DNA of 64,000 bases from an uncultured Latescibacterota bacterium (GTDB lineage Bacteria > Latescibacterota > UBA2968 > UBA8231), in the NCBI GenBank assembly GCA_958295495.1, contig OY282352.1:3160548-3224547 (forward strand). The letters are read 5' to 3'. The position numbers and the translations under genes were made by a program. Positions 17,211 to 26,222 of this stretch are shown in pieces. The notes under the pieces were generated by a model. That model saw only the letters and a program-made list of their open reading frames with translations. It did not search any database and was not told the origin of the DNA. Position 1 is the stretch's first letter. Each line of letters begins with the position of its first letter.

Positions 17211-17229
17211 GGGCGTTCCTGGAACGCCC
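17211..17229. repeat. short palindromic element
   Basis: GGGCGTT (17211-17217) and AACGCCC (17223-17229) form a stem with a five-base loop, preceded by TGTAG. It lies between the aminotransferase and accA, with no T-run. GTAGGGGCG...CGCCC palindromes of this kind are often dispersed extragenic repeats in other bacteria; one copy was seen here. Confidence 0.4.
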
Positions 17230-17273
17230 AATTGCGCATCGCATCGTCATCCAACCTAAGGGGGCCTTGTCCC

Positions 17274-18236
17274 GTGAACAACAGTGGGTTTTACCTCGAT
17301 TTTGAACGCGATCTCGTCGAGCTAGAAAAGAAAATCGACGACCTAAAAAGCCAAGCCAAGACCAATGGCTTGAATTTGGATGAGGACGTGCGGAAGCTCA
17401 AGGCACAGGCCGCGAAGAAGCGCAGAGAGCTCTACGCCGATCTCAGCCCTTGGCAGCGGGTGCAAATCGCCCGGCATCCGCACCGCCCGTACGCGCTCGA
17501 TTACGTCGAGCGGATGCTGTCCGACTTCACCGAGCTACACGGCGACCGCCTCTTTGCCGACGACGCCTCCATCATCGGCGGCCCGGCGCGGTTGGACGAC
17601 ACATCGGTGATGGTCATCGGCATCCAGAGTGGACGCAACCTCGAAGAGCGGCAAAAGCGCAACTTTGGCATGCCGCATCCAGAAGGGTATCGCAAGGCCC
17701 GACGCCTGATGCAAATGGCGGCCAAGTTCAAATTGCCGATCTTGACCTTGGTCGATACCTCGGGTGCCTATCCCGGAATTGAAGCCGAGGAGCGGGGCCA
17801 AGCCGAGGCCATCGCCCGCAACCTCTACGAAATGTCGCATCTGCCCGTGCCCATCGTCGTGGCCATCATCGGCCAAGCCTTCAGCGGCGGTGCTATTGGC
17901 ATCACGGTCGGCGACCGGATCCTGATGCTGGAGCACGCCTGTTATTCAGTGATTGTGCCGGAGAGCTGCTCGACGATCTTGTTCAAGGTGCGCGAGCGCA
18001 GAGAAGAGGCAGCCGAAGCCCTCAAGCTCACGGCTAAAGACCTGAAGCAGCAGGGGATCATCGACCGCATCGCGTCCGAGCCGTTGGGCGGCGCGCACCA
18101 CGACTGGGATGCCGCTGCTGCCGTGCTCAAACGCCATGTGCAAGATGCCCTAGCCGAGCTCCAGCGACTCACTCCAGAGGAGCTAGTGGCCCAGCGGCAG
18201 GACAAGTTCGCGGCCATGGCGCGGTTTGAGGGATAG
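17274..18236 (+). CDS. accA: acetyl-CoA carboxylase carboxyltransferase subunit alpha
   Basis: The alpha chain of the carboxyltransferase that moves CO2 from biotin to acetyl-CoA to make malonyl-CoA. About 320 residues. The N-terminal coiled segment (DFERDLVELEKKIDDLKSQ), then RVQIARHPHRPYALDY and FGMPHPEGYRKARRLMQMA, the oxyanion region SGGAIGITVGDRILML and the late stretch SVIVPESCSTILFK all match AccA. GTG 17274 gives the standard N-terminus; the in-frame codon at 17232 is rejected because it crosses the intergenic repeat tail. accD is not in the window. Confidence 0.95.
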   Translation: MNNSGFYLDFERDLVELEKKIDDLKSQAKTNGLNLDEDVRKLKAQAAKKRRELYADLSPWQRVQIARHPHRPYALDYVERMLSDFTELHGDRLFADDASIIGGPARLDDTSVMVIGIQSGRNLEERQKRNFGMPHPEGYRKARRLMQMAAKFKLPILTLVDTSGAYPGIEAEERGQAEAIARNLYEMSHLPVPIVVAIIGQAFSGGAIGITVGDRILMLEHACYSVIVPESCSTILFKVRERREEAAEALKLTAKDLKQQGIIDRIASEPLGGAHHDWDAAAAVLKRHVQDALAELQRLTPEELVAQRQDKFAAMARFEG

Positions 18237-18392
18237 ACGATGACGGGTCGGTTCCGCTTTGCGATCTTGGGCGGGGCCTACTTCAGAATGTCGGATTGGT
18301 CATCAGGGAGGCAAAGCTCATATCCTCGCTCGAACCCTTGACATGGGCCAAGCTCTCCCCGCCCGCTCGCGCCAGATATACTTCCACCCGCC

Positions 18393-19010
18393 ATGACGCA
18401 AGCACCGACCATCTCCCAAGATGCGCTGGACGCCCTCCTGTGTGACTCGATGCCACCCCAAGGCTCTTGGGGCGACGAGCAATACCTGTGGCTCACGGAC
18501 CGAACCCGCCGCTTGCTCGAATTCACCGATGGCTATGTCGAGGAACTGCCCAGGCCCACCGTTATGCACCAAGCCATCCTCCAATTCCTCAATCGCCTGT
18601 TCGACGCCTACCTCGAACTCCGCGGCGGGTTCGTCTTGTTCGCCGGGTTGCGGGTGCGCATTCGCGAGGGCAAGTTCCGCGAACCTGATCTGGCGGTGCT
18701 CCTCGACCGCTCGGACCCCCGCAATCAGGACCGCTTCTGGTTGGGCGCGGACCTGATGGTGGAGGTCGTCAGCCCGGATGACCCGACGCGGGATCTCATC
18801 ACCAAACGCGCTGACTACGCCGCGGCGGGCATCTCCGAGTATTGGATCGTCAATCCCCGCTTTGAGACCATCACCGTGCTGACCCTCAGCCGGGGCACTT
18901 ATGTTGAACACGGCGTGTTCTCCCGCGGCGACGCGGCGACCTCGCCGCCGCCGCGACGGCCCTATTCGACTTCGCCAAGGGATAGCATTGATGCCGACGG
19001 ATCGGTTTAG
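18393..19010 (+). CDS. Uma2-family protein, C-terminus frameshifted
   Basis: A paralogue of the Uma2 gene at 12023, alike through most of its length, including upstream bases (ATACTTCCACC). Active-site positions are kept: FREPDLAVLLD, ADLMVEVVSPD, DLITKRADYA. After GDAATSP the sequence skips the bases coding LLGDFAVD of the paralogue and continues in another frame, so the last ~17 residues are abnormal and the stop comes 3' of the original TAG near 18985. The fold may survive, since only the terminal strands are lost. It is probably a gene beginning to decay. Confidence 0.75.
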   Translation: MTQAPTISQDALDALLCDSMPPQGSWGDEQYLWLTDRTRRLLEFTDGYVEELPRPTVMHQAILQFLNRLFDAYLELRGGFVLFAGLRVRIREGKFREPDLAVLLDRSDPRNQDRFWLGADLMVEVVSPDDPTRDLITKRADYAAAGISEYWIVNPRFETITVLTLSRGTYVEHGVFSRGDAATSPPPRRPYSTSPRDSIDADGSV

Positions 19011-19861
19011 GTGCGCCGCAGGCGGTCGAAGAGCCGCTCGAGGCGGTCGAAGACGAGGCGGATCATGTCTTCGTCCCAGTCGCCGTCAATGTTGATCTGG
19101 ACCATGGACTGGAGGGTGTCCAGATAGGCTCGTTGCGTCTCGGTTAGGGAGCGTTCTTGTCGCTCTGGACGCTCCGGACGCTCTTGTCGCTCGGAGCTAG
19201 CGCGCTTGGCACGTCCGTCGCGCCCCGGACGCTCCTTGGGGACGGGCGCGGGTTCGGGTGCTGCGGGGCGTTCGTCTTGGGGCGCGGGTTCGGGTGCTGC
19301 GGGGCGTTCGTCTTGGGGCGCGGGTTCGGCGACGGCCGCTTCCCTTTGCGGGGCGCGGGGGTCGCCAAAGTCGGCTTCGGCGATGAGGTATTTGAAAAAC
19401 ATCTTCATCTTGTTGGCCGAATCGCGCCCCATGCCGGTGCGGGTGCGGAAGTAATCGACAATCGCGTCGTCGCTCATGTTGCCGTTGCTGTGTTCCCACT
19501 CCGGCAGCAAATCCTTGTAGAGGTCGCGGATCACTTCGGCGACCGCGAATCTGCGCGTCTCCTGTGGGACTAGCCGCAAGAGCAGGTCCGTGGGCTTTTG
19601 GTTGCGGTCGGTCAGGTTCATGGATTCGATGCCGCGCAAAAAGCGGTGAATCATCGACGGGGTGCGAATAATAGGCCGCACGTAGTCGCGGTCGATTTGG
19701 TCGGGGATCTTGCTCTCCAGCCGCGAGAGAAATCGCTCGAACTGCACCTTGGTGATGTAGGGAAACCAAGCCCGGTCCTGCCGGTTGCCGTTTTCCTCCG
19801 ATGCTTCTTCCACTGTCGTCTCAGCGGCGTCTTGGCGTACTTCTTCCATTGTCGTCTCCAT
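19007..19861 (-). CDS. DUF5343-family protein with Pro/Ala-Glu repeat linker
   Basis: 284 residues. Residues about 30-170 match the DUF5343 pattern: WFPYITKVQFERFLSRL, then a winged-helix-like segment ending FKYLIAEADF. A linker follows with two perfect copies of PAPQDERPAAPE (36-base DNA repeat near 19259-19330) and a run of Arg/Glu-rich ERPERQ units. The C-terminal ~50 residues form an amphipathic helical piece (MVQINIDGDWDEDMIRLVFD). DUF5343 proteins are thought to be nucleic-acid or regulator-like, but function is unproven. It overlaps the tail of the Uma2 gene by four bases in convergent orientation. queF lies upstream in the same direction. Confidence 0.7.
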   Translation of the reverse strand: METTMEEVRQDAAETTVEEASEENGNRQDRAWFPYITKVQFERFLSRLESKIPDQIDRDYVRPIIRTPSMIHRFLRGIESMNLTDRNQKPTDLLLRLVPQETRRFAVAEVIRDLYKDLLPEWEHSNGNMSDDAIVDYFRTRTGMGRDSANKMKMFFKYLIAEADFGDPRAPQREAAVAEPAPQDERPAAPEPAPQDERPAAPEPAPVPKERPGRDGRAKRASSERQERPERPERQERSLTETQRAYLDTLQSMVQINIDGDWDEDMIRLVFDRLERLFDRLRRT

Positions 19862-19887
19862 TCGATAAGTTGATATGTCTCCGGGGT

Positions 19888-20247
19888 TTAGGGCTGCGGA
19901 GCAAATTCGGCCGTCACAACGGCGGAGATGCCACCGCGCACATTGAAATCTCCCACTACAGTCATGCGCCGCGGGGCGCAGGCGGCCACCAAATCGTCGA
20001 GAATGGTGTTAGTGACCGCTTCGTAGTAAGCACCTTCTTGGCGAAAGGACCACAGATAGAGCTTGAGCGATTTGAGCTCAAGGCACTGCTGGTCGGGCAC
20101 GTAGTGGATGTGGATGGTGCCGAAATCCGGTTGCCCGGTTACGGGACATATCGAAGTGAATTCCGGACACTCTAGCTCAATTGTGTAGTGGCGGTCCGGA
20201 TGGGGATTGGCAAAAACCGCTAGGCTTTTGCTTGGCTCGGTAGCCAT
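19888..20247 (-). CDS. queF: NADPH-dependent preQ0 reductase
   Basis: The 119-residue unimodular QueF reduces 7-cyano-7-deazaguanine (preQ0) to preQ1 in queuosine synthesis. The catalytic Cys lies in [14 protein letters not shown], with the binding Glu in [14 protein letters not shown] and NADPH-side residues [10 protein letters not shown]. The C-terminal [11 protein letters not shown] is also typical. ATG 20247 follows TAGGAGA. The partner enzyme gene queC lies about 6 kb away beyond the dimethylformamidase-like gene and the restriction island, on the same strand. Confidence 0.95.
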   Translation of the reverse strand: MATEPSKSLAVFANPHPDRHYTIELECPEFTSICPVTGQPDFGTIHIHYVPDQQCLELKSLKLYLWSFRQEGAYYEAVTNTILDDLVAACAPRRMTVVGDFNVRGGISAVVTAEFAPQP

Positions 20248-20307
20248 GAAAATTTAGTCTCCTAACAGCCTAAAGCACTTAAAGATAAGGCCAAACGGGT
20301 GCTTTGG

Positions 20308-21891
20308 CTATGCCGCGACAAAGTGCTCAATGACGTTCGCGGTAATGCGCGAGACGGTCTCGTCCACGAGAATCGAGGCTGGATACGTGATGGAGCCAAC
20401 GGAAAAAACCGCGCCGCCGCTCGCCGTTTCGTAGTAGATGATTTCTGCGCCGCCGCGGTCCGGGTTGAGGCCGCGGGCGATGATTTCGACGCCGGGGGGC
20501 GAAAAGGGCGAGGTCTTGTCGGTCTCGTGGCCGGAGGCACCGCCGGGTATTCGCTCGTGCAGGCTGGCTGCGCCGAAGGCGTCGCCGTTTGTGACGCCCG
20601 TGCCGGCGAAAATCCAGTGGTCCGCGTCGAGGACTTGGTACGGCGCGGCCGTCATAATGCCCGGATGGGTAAAGACCACGCCGAGCAAGTTGGCCTCGGA
20701 CTCGTTGTACTGGTGAAAGCGGCTTTCGCAGCCTTTGGCCTGCTGTACGCGCGCGTCGCCGTTTTTAACCTTCATGGTCTGCTCGTCGATCAATTCCACC
20801 TCGCAGTTGAGCCCGTTGCCTCCCAAGTACATGAGTTTGCCGCCGCGCTCGCGCACCCACTCCTTGACCTCGTAGTACATCTTGCGCGACCAGTACTCGG
20901 GATGGGTGGTGATGATGAGGACTTTGTACTGGTTGAGGTCGAGCTGGCCAAAGTGCAATTGGGTCTCGGCGTACAGGTCGTAGGCAAAGCCCTCGCGCTC
21001 TAGCCAGCCGAGGAATCGCCACTCGGCCGGGGCTACGTGACAGGCGGCGCGTCCCGCGATGGGGTCGGTGATCTCGACGTCCTCGGGGATGTGGTTGATC
21101 GGCTCGGGCCGGTCAAAAGAGAGCGGGGCGTAGTCCTCGGCGTCGTAGTTGATGTGCTCGGGGTCGGTGTAGCGCTTCAACTCTAGGCGGGCATTGATCG
21201 TCGGCGTGGGCGGAAAGCGGTCGGGGTGGATGTAGTTGGAGCGCCCGCCAAAATTGTTGTACGCGTTCCAGTTGATGTTGGCGGCGAGGACCGCGATGTC
21301 CGAGCTGGGGGCGGCCGGGGCGACGATCCAAGGAAAGGAGAAGAACGCGCCGGACTCAGCTTGGGCGTGGAAGTAGTAGAGGCCAGAGCGTTCCGGCGCG
21401 GCCACGAACTGTTTGTGGGAGGGGCTGGTATAACCAAACTTGTTCCACATCACCCCGGTCTGCGCGTAGTCGCCGTCCGGGGTAATCTGCATGGTAGCGC
21501 GCGGCCCGTGTTCGTCGAACCAGCCCAGCGGGCGGATGTGCTCTTTTTCCCAGCCGTAGCGCCACAGGTCGAGTCGGTAGGCTTCGAGTGAGTGGACGCG
21601 AAACTCGGCTTGCTCGCCCGCTTTGACCCACTTGGGCCAAGCGTAGCCGAGCAGGTGATGAGCGAGTAGGCGGAAGTGGTGCGGTCGGTCGGGGTGGATG
21701 GCGACCTGTACGCGCTTGGGGCCGAAGCCGTCTTTTTGCAAGGTCGCTGTGTAGGGGCCCGGGGGGATGTCGGCGAAGACCTCGCCGGTGGCCCGCGAGC
21801 GGGTTTCGACGTGCAGGTCCTCGTTGGCAAGTTCGAGTTGCACATCGTGCAGGGCAATGTAGCGTTCGTCGCTGACGTAGCCGATTAGCAT
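20308..21891 (-). CDS. N,N-dimethylformamidase large subunit-like protein
   Basis: 527 residues resembling the beta (large) subunit of N,N-dimethylformamidase and a wide group of related uncharacterised proteins. N-terminal ~100 residues are beta-rich (carbohydrate-binding or transthyretin-like: FADIPPGPYTATLQKDGFG). The core has the family segments WNAYNNFGGRSNYIH, NINWNAY and TTHPEYWSRKMYYEV, where a mononuclear iron site and catalytic acid residues sit in the known enzyme, then LGGNGLNCEVEL. No signal peptide. Substrate unknown; amide hydrolysis is only inferred. Its first ~23 codons are duplicated at 26155-26222 on the far side of the restriction island. Confidence 0.8.
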   Translation of the reverse strand: MLIGYVSDERYIALHDVQLELANEDLHVETRSRATGEVFADIPPGPYTATLQKDGFGPKRVQVAIHPDRPHHFRLLAHHLLGYAWPKWVKAGEQAEFRVHSLEAYRLDLWRYGWEKEHIRPLGWFDEHGPRATMQITPDGDYAQTGVMWNKFGYTSPSHKQFVAAPERSGLYYFHAQAESGAFFSFPWIVAPAAPSSDIAVLAANINWNAYNNFGGRSNYIHPDRFPPTPTINARLELKRYTDPEHINYDAEDYAPLSFDRPEPINHIPEDVEITDPIAGRAACHVAPAEWRFLGWLEREGFAYDLYAETQLHFGQLDLNQYKVLIITTHPEYWSRKMYYEVKEWVRERGGKLMYLGGNGLNCEVELIDEQTMKVKNGDARVQQAKGCESRFHQYNESEANLLGVVFTHPGIMTAAPYQVLDADHWIFAGTGVTNGDAFGAASLHERIPGGASGHETDKTSPFSPPGVEIIARGLNPDRGGAEIIYYETASGGAVFSVGSITYPASILVDETVSRITANVIEHFVAA

Positions 21892-22039
21892 GGGTTAGCT
21901 CCTTGGAATAGAGGCGTAGGGCACGGGGTCGTCGGCCCCGGCTCGGCGTAGGCGGCAGCTTGTGCAGCGGCCGCAGGCGAGGTCTTCGCGCTGATAGCAG
22001 GACCAGGTCGGGTGCAGGGGGGCGGTGAGTGCTAGGCCG
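21824..22039. repeat. left direct repeat bordering the restriction island
   Basis: From TTGGCAAGTTCGAG at 21824 to GCTAGGCCG at 22039 the sequence nearly equals 26155-26385, with a few substitutions and a ~15-base indel. It spans the first codons of the dimethylformamidase-like gene, the 3-base gap and the 3' end of queC. Same orientation in both copies. Confidence 0.85.
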
Positions 22040-22040
22040 T
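21895..22040 (-). pseudogene. 3' fragment of queC
   Basis: The minus strand reads GLALTAPLHPTWSCYQREDL, CGRCTSC and ends DDPVPYASIPRS, duplicating the last ~48 residues of the intact queC at 26226. About five codons are missing relative to that copy. The ATP-binding half is absent, so it cannot function. Confidence 0.85.
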
Positions 22041-22093
22041 AAGCCGAACTCTGGCAAATCAGGAGGCATAGCAGGTCGGATACGCAGGGCACG

Positions 22094-22300
22094 TCAGCCG
22101 CTTCCTTGATCGAGCGCGGCGGGAAAACGGCAGTGCGCCTCGGCGTAGATCGCATCCAAAATAAGCGAGGTTTTGCCCGACCCGTCCAGGTCGCTGACGG
22201 AGACCAAAAATTGGTGCAGCAGCTCAATGTCAACAGTACGCAGGTTGTGCTCGCAGACTACGCGGACGACGAGAGCGGGCGGGGAAGTGGCATTGGGCAT
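22094..22300 (-). pseudogene. 5' fragment of a uvrA-type gene
   Basis: ATG 22300 on the minus strand opens PALVVRVVCEHNLRTV and continues through DGSGKTSLILDAIYAEA to ALDQGSG, then a stop. It parallels the first ~64 codons of the intact uvrA-type gene starting at 30824. The Walker A motif GPSGSGKT has become DLDGSGKT, confirming decay. It sits next to the queC fragment, although in the intact copy an entire M24 peptidase gene and most of uvrA lie between these ends, so a large internal deletion has occurred. Confidence 0.8.
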
Positions 22301-22388
22301 GGAGCGTTGGGCTTGGATTTTGTACACTGAATTAATTTTGACAAAGCTACCATAATATGATAGTCTATACTAAAATAAAAGAAGGAAA

Positions 22389-25085
22389 ATGAAATCCATG
22401 AGTCAAAAATACAAGGCCGTTTACTTTCCCAATCTCCCAGCTCCCACTTCAAAGGAACGGTCGTTGACCTTGGCATTTGGCAAGAAGACGCAGGAATTAT
22501 ACGAATATGTCAAGGATCTTTCCAGTGCGGAACTGCGTCAGTTGTTGGGAGGCGATTATCGAGAACTCGTGGCGAATGCGGAAACAAGTGACTTGCCGTT
22601 AAACACGTATTGCCTGCGCCAGTTAAAACAATCGATACATCTAGTGCGAGAACGCGCCGTCCAGCTTTCGCTGCCGATCATGGATGCCGACGCCAAATTA
22701 TTCGATCCAGTGACCGTGACTTTCAGGGGCGGACGCCGAGAACCGTTTGCTCGCTGGTATCCGTACTTAGAGGGATATTCGACGCAATTTGTGGCATCTA
22801 TTTTGCAAAAATATGCTCCGAATGCCCAAGTAATTCTCGATCCCTTTGCTGGAACGGGAACCACGTTTTTCACCGCCGCCGAACTCGACAAAACAGCCTA
22901 TTTTTGTGAGGTAAATCCGGTCTTGCAGTTTATCAGCACTACTAAAATACGGGTCCGGCGATTGAAATCGACGCGGCGGTTGGCTTTGGCATGTGCGCTC
23001 GTGCAGGCAAAAGACGCGCTGACACACTTGGAAAAATTCCCGCGAGATCACGCATTGCAGCAAGCATACCCACAGGTCTTTGGCGATAGTCTATTTTTTG
23101 CGGAGCCGATTTACGAGCAAGTTTTGTGCGCGAGGTCTTGGGTTGATGAAGTTGCCCTTGAGGACCAGATGTTAGCGGATTTAATTACGGTTGCGATTTT
23201 AGCGGCACTCGTCCCTGCATCTCTGATGAAACGAGCAGGTGATTTGCGTTATAAGACACCCGAGGAACTTGCGCGGCAAACGGTTCCACTCGTCGGAGGT
23301 ATCTGCCAGAATATCGACCACATCGCGCACGATATTCGCGAGGATGTGCGCGGCCTACGAATGGAGCCGCTGCTAATCTGTGAAAATGCACGATCATTAG
23401 GTGAGGTGCCGCCGCTCGGTGTAGATGCTGTTATAACCAGCCCGCCTTATGTGAACGGAACAAATTACTTTCGCAACACAAAAATAGAGTTGTGGTTCTT
23501 GCGTTGCTTAAAGGGAAAGGAGGATCTGGCGAGGTTTCGTGCCGCTTCTTTGACGGCTGGAATCAACGATGTAACCGTTGCAAAAGCCCCAGTTTCGTCG
23601 CATCCAGATGTGGAGAAAATTGTCGCACTGCTCGCCGAGGAGGGTTACGACGCTCGCATTCCCCGCATGATCGCCTGTTATTTTAGCGAGATGACCGGTG
23701 TTTTTCAGGCAATTCGCTCGCATTTAGCTTCAGAAGCGACGGTGGCGATTGATATTGGCGACTCGTGTTACGCCGGCATCCACGTTCCCGTCGATCAGTT
23801 GTTGTCCGCGTGTTTGCAAAATTTGGGCTTTGTGCAAACGGATGACGTAACGCTGCGACGACGCAAATCGAGAGGCGGGATGTTGCTAAAACAATCCTTG
23901 CTCGTTTTCAAGTGTAGTTCGCGACTAAGGAACTACAATATAAGAGCAAGAGAACGGATTCCAGCTTGGCGCACCGAATGGGATCGCTGCAAGCAAAACC
24001 TGCCCCACCAGCAAGCACCCTTTACAAAACGCAACTGGGGGCACGCTTGGCACTCTCTGTGCTCGTATCCGGGGAAGCTGAAACCGGCTATCGCCCATCA
24101 CTTGGTACGGACATTCGTTCCGGCCGGGGGGCGCGTATTGGATCCTTTTGCAGGTGTTGGTACCATCCCATTTGAAGCGGCATTGGCCGACAAGCTAGCC
24201 TATGGTTTTGAGATCAGCCCGGCTGCTTTTGCCATTGCCAGCGCGAAGGTGCAACGTCCCAGCGAACAGGGTTGTGCGACAGTTGTAGAAATAGTGCAAA
24301 ATTTTATTGCCGGTAACATGGTTACCGAGCGGGAAATCGCCGAAGTCAAGCACCTCGGATTCAATGGCAAAATTGCCGACTATTACGAAGCGCAAACCTT
24401 GCGCGAAATCATTTTGGCCCGTCGCTATTTCCACGTCCAGCCGCCGCGCACACCTGATGAGCACTTTGTGTTTGCCGCGCTGCTGCACATTTTGCACGGC
24501 AATCGCCCCTATGCCCTCAGTCGCCGCTCGCATCCGCTGACGCCCTACAAACCGACCGGTCCCTATGAGTACCGAGGGCTAGTTGATCGTCTGAATGCAA
24601 AGGTGCAGCGGAGTTTAAACGAAGAGTTGCCCGCCTCCTTTCGGCCTGGCAAGATATTCTTCCAAGATGCGGCAGGTTGGTGGCCGCAGGAGGTTGATCA
24701 GCTAGATGCCGTGATTACGTCGCCGCCTTTCTTCGACAGCACCCGCTTTTATCTGGCCAACTGGTTGCGCTTGTGGTTTGCCGGTTGGTCGGCGCGTGAC
24801 TTTGCCACCTGCCCAGCTATTTTTATCGACGAACAACAAAAGCGGAGTTTTGACGTATATATCCCGATTTTGCGTCAGGCAAGGGAACGACTCAAGGCAA
24901 ATGGCGTCTTCGTTCTGCACTTGGGCAAAAGCATTAAATGTGATATGGCAGCTCACTTATGTAAGCTCAGTAAACGGTGGTTTCGCTCAGCGGATTTTTT
25001 CGACGAGAGCGTCGCCCACTGCGAGTCGCATGGCATCCGCGATAAGGGGACGGTTACGTCGCACCAGTATCTGGTTTTGTACTAG
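22389..25085 (+). CDS. DNA methyltransferase with two catalytic domains
   Basis: 898 residues with two complete SAM-dependent amino-methyltransferase modules. First: binding loop DPFAGTGTT at about residue 151 and catalytic SPPY (TSPPYVNGTNYF) at about 351. Second: DPFAGVGT at about 585 and SPPF (TSPPFFDSTRFYL) at about 778. In both, the SAM motif precedes the catalytic motif. SPPY/SPPF favours N4-cytosine or N6-adenine methylation. Two domains could modify the two strands of an asymmetric site, as in fused type IIS enzymes. ATG 22389 follows GAAGGA. GC content is clearly lower than the flanks. It converges with and overlaps by 32 bases the HNH nuclease gene, its likely partner. Confidence 0.88.
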   Translation: MKSMSQKYKAVYFPNLPAPTSKERSLTLAFGKKTQELYEYVKDLSSAELRQLLGGDYRELVANAETSDLPLNTYCLRQLKQSIHLVRERAVQLSLPIMDADAKLFDPVTVTFRGGRREPFARWYPYLEGYSTQFVASILQKYAPNAQVILDPFAGTGTTFFTAAELDKTAYFCEVNPVLQFISTTKIRVRRLKSTRRLALACALVQAKDALTHLEKFPRDHALQQAYPQVFGDSLFFAEPIYEQVLCARSWVDEVALEDQMLADLITVAILAALVPASLMKRAGDLRYKTPEELARQTVPLVGGICQNIDHIAHDIREDVRGLRMEPLLICENARSLGEVPPLGVDAVITSPPYVNGTNYFRNTKIELWFLRCLKGKEDLARFRAASLTAGINDVTVAKAPVSSHPDVEKIVALLAEEGYDARIPRMIACYFSEMTGVFQAIRSHLASEATVAIDIGDSCYAGIHVPVDQLLSACLQNLGFVQTDDVTLRRRKSRGGMLLKQSLLVFKCSSRLRNYNIRARERIPAWRTEWDRCKQNLPHQQAPFTKRNWGHAWHSLCSYPGKLKPAIAHHLVRTFVPAGGRVLDPFAGVGTIPFEAALADKLAYGFEISPAAFAIASAKVQRPSEQGCATVVEIVQNFIAGNMVTEREIAEVKHLGFNGKIADYYEAQTLREIILARRYFHVQPPRTPDEHFVFAALLHILHGNRPYALSRRSHPLTPYKPTGPYEYRGLVDRLNAKVQRSLNEELPASFRPGKIFFQDAAGWWPQEVDQLDAVITSPPFFDSTRFYLANWLRLWFAGWSARDFATCPAIFIDEQQKRSFDVYIPILRQARERLKANGVFVLHLGKSIKCDMAAHLCKLSKRWFRSADFFDESVAHCESHGIRDKGTVTSHQYLVLY

Positions 25086-26097
25086 CTCCCACTTGCTGGC
25101 TGATCACTCGCTGGTATTCCTGATTGGCGCAGCGAATCCAAGCGGGCGAAATGTCTTTGGAATGAGCGAAAAAGTCAAAGCATTCGCGTTCCAAAATCCG
25201 ATTGCGTAGCTTGATGATTTCCGGCATATAAGCTGAGTATTTGGTCAGCAGCGAATCGACTTGTTCAGTAGTCTTGAGACGTTCAATTGCTATAGGATTA
25301 TAATGGGCTGGACCAGCGAGTGTATCGTACGGAATACCTGTCAGGATTGCGAGTTTTTTCAGTTCGTCGTCCGAGTAATAGTCCGAAGGCCATTGGTTCG
25401 ATTTTTCGCTATTGTGTTCGCGACACAGCAGCGTCGCATTTTCAGTTGTTAGAGGCCATAAATAGACAACGGGCAATGTGTGATCGAGAGGCCGTTCTTT
25501 GGCACCGGCTTTTCGCAGGTTTTTTTGGCACTTGAAACAGCGATAGCCAAACCGCTTGTAGGTTTCCTCGCTATTGATCTTGGTACTCACAGAAATATCT
25601 AGGTACATTCGTCGTTTTTGCGCCGCTTCGCGGTGTTGATCCGTCAACCGGGTTTTGTTCTTGATAGAGTTGTAAATTTTTTTGCACAGCCTGCACTCAC
25701 CCTGTCGTCCTGACTTGCGAGATCTGTGGTGGTCAAACAAAGCAAATGGTTTAATCGTATTGCAGATAATGCAGTACTTGTATTCTTGCGCTTCCGCGAT
25801 GTATTCGTTGTGCAGAATGGAAAACGAGCCTTCTTCGGTAATAGGGTCGTCTCTCTGGTCTATCAGTTTGTACTCGTAAAACTGAGTCTCGTCGCCTGAA
25901 CGCATAGCTAGCTTGCAGCTTGGGCAGACGAGTTCAAAGTCGTCGCCGAGTTCATCTTGGCGGACGAAGATAAATTCCCGACAGGCACTATTCAGACACT
26001 GGAAACCCTTGAAGACGATGTCGCCCATGCCGCGGACGTGCGCGGCGCGAATCTGATTCTCTTTTTTTACTATTGTATATGGCTTGCGTCTAGCCAT
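25054..26097 (-). CDS. HNH restriction endonuclease-like protein with zinc-finger pairs
   Basis: 347 residues. Cys pairs at about 34/39, 58/61, 109/112 and 135/138 suggest two structural zinc sites in the N-terminal half. The HNH nuclease core follows at 187-228: CFKC, then ERPLDHTLPVVYLWPLTTEN and CREHNSEKSN, giving the zinc ligands (CxxC...CxxH) and the catalytic DH...N...H residues. The C-terminal ~100 residues are helical and may recognise DNA. Tail-to-tail overlap with the methyltransferase gene argues that it is the restriction half of the system. Its GC content is also low. It could alternatively be a modification-dependent nuclease; pairing favours ordinary restriction-modification. 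Confidence 0.78.
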   Translation of the reverse strand: MARRKPYTIVKKENQIRAAHVRGMGDIVFKGFQCLNSACREFIFVRQDELGDDFELVCPSCKLAMRSGDETQFYEYKLIDQRDDPITEEGSFSILHNEYIAEAQEYKYCIICNTIKPFALFDHHRSRKSGRQGECRLCKKIYNSIKNKTRLTDQHREAAQKRRMYLDISVSTKINSEETYKRFGYRCFKCQKNLRKAGAKERPLDHTLPVVYLWPLTTENATLLCREHNSEKSNQWPSDYYSDDELKKLAILTGIPYDTLAGPAHYNPIAIERLKTTEQVDSLLTKYSAYMPEIIKLRNRILERECFDFFAHSKDISPAWIRCANQEYQRVISQQVGASTKPDTGAT

Positions 26098-26154
26098 TCC
26101 AATTCTTCTTCCGTTTGGAGTGTCCGCCGTTCCGTCCGCGTACCCTAATGTGGG

Positions 26155-26222
26155 TTGGCAAGTTCGAGTTGCACGTCGTGCAGGGCGATGTAGCGTTCGT
26201 CGCTGACGTAGCCGATTAGCAT
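26155..26222 (-). pseudogene. 5' fragment of the dimethylformamidase-like gene
   Basis: The first ~23 codons of the gene at 20308-21891 (start ATG at 26222, reading MLIGYVSDERYIALHDVQLE) are repeated here almost without change, then break off at the restriction-island border. Confidence 0.85.

Noticed and set aside
18338..18382. TTGACA and TATACT upstream of the second Uma2 gene as a promoter
   Set aside because: The spacer is 33 bases, too long for a sigma70-type promoter.
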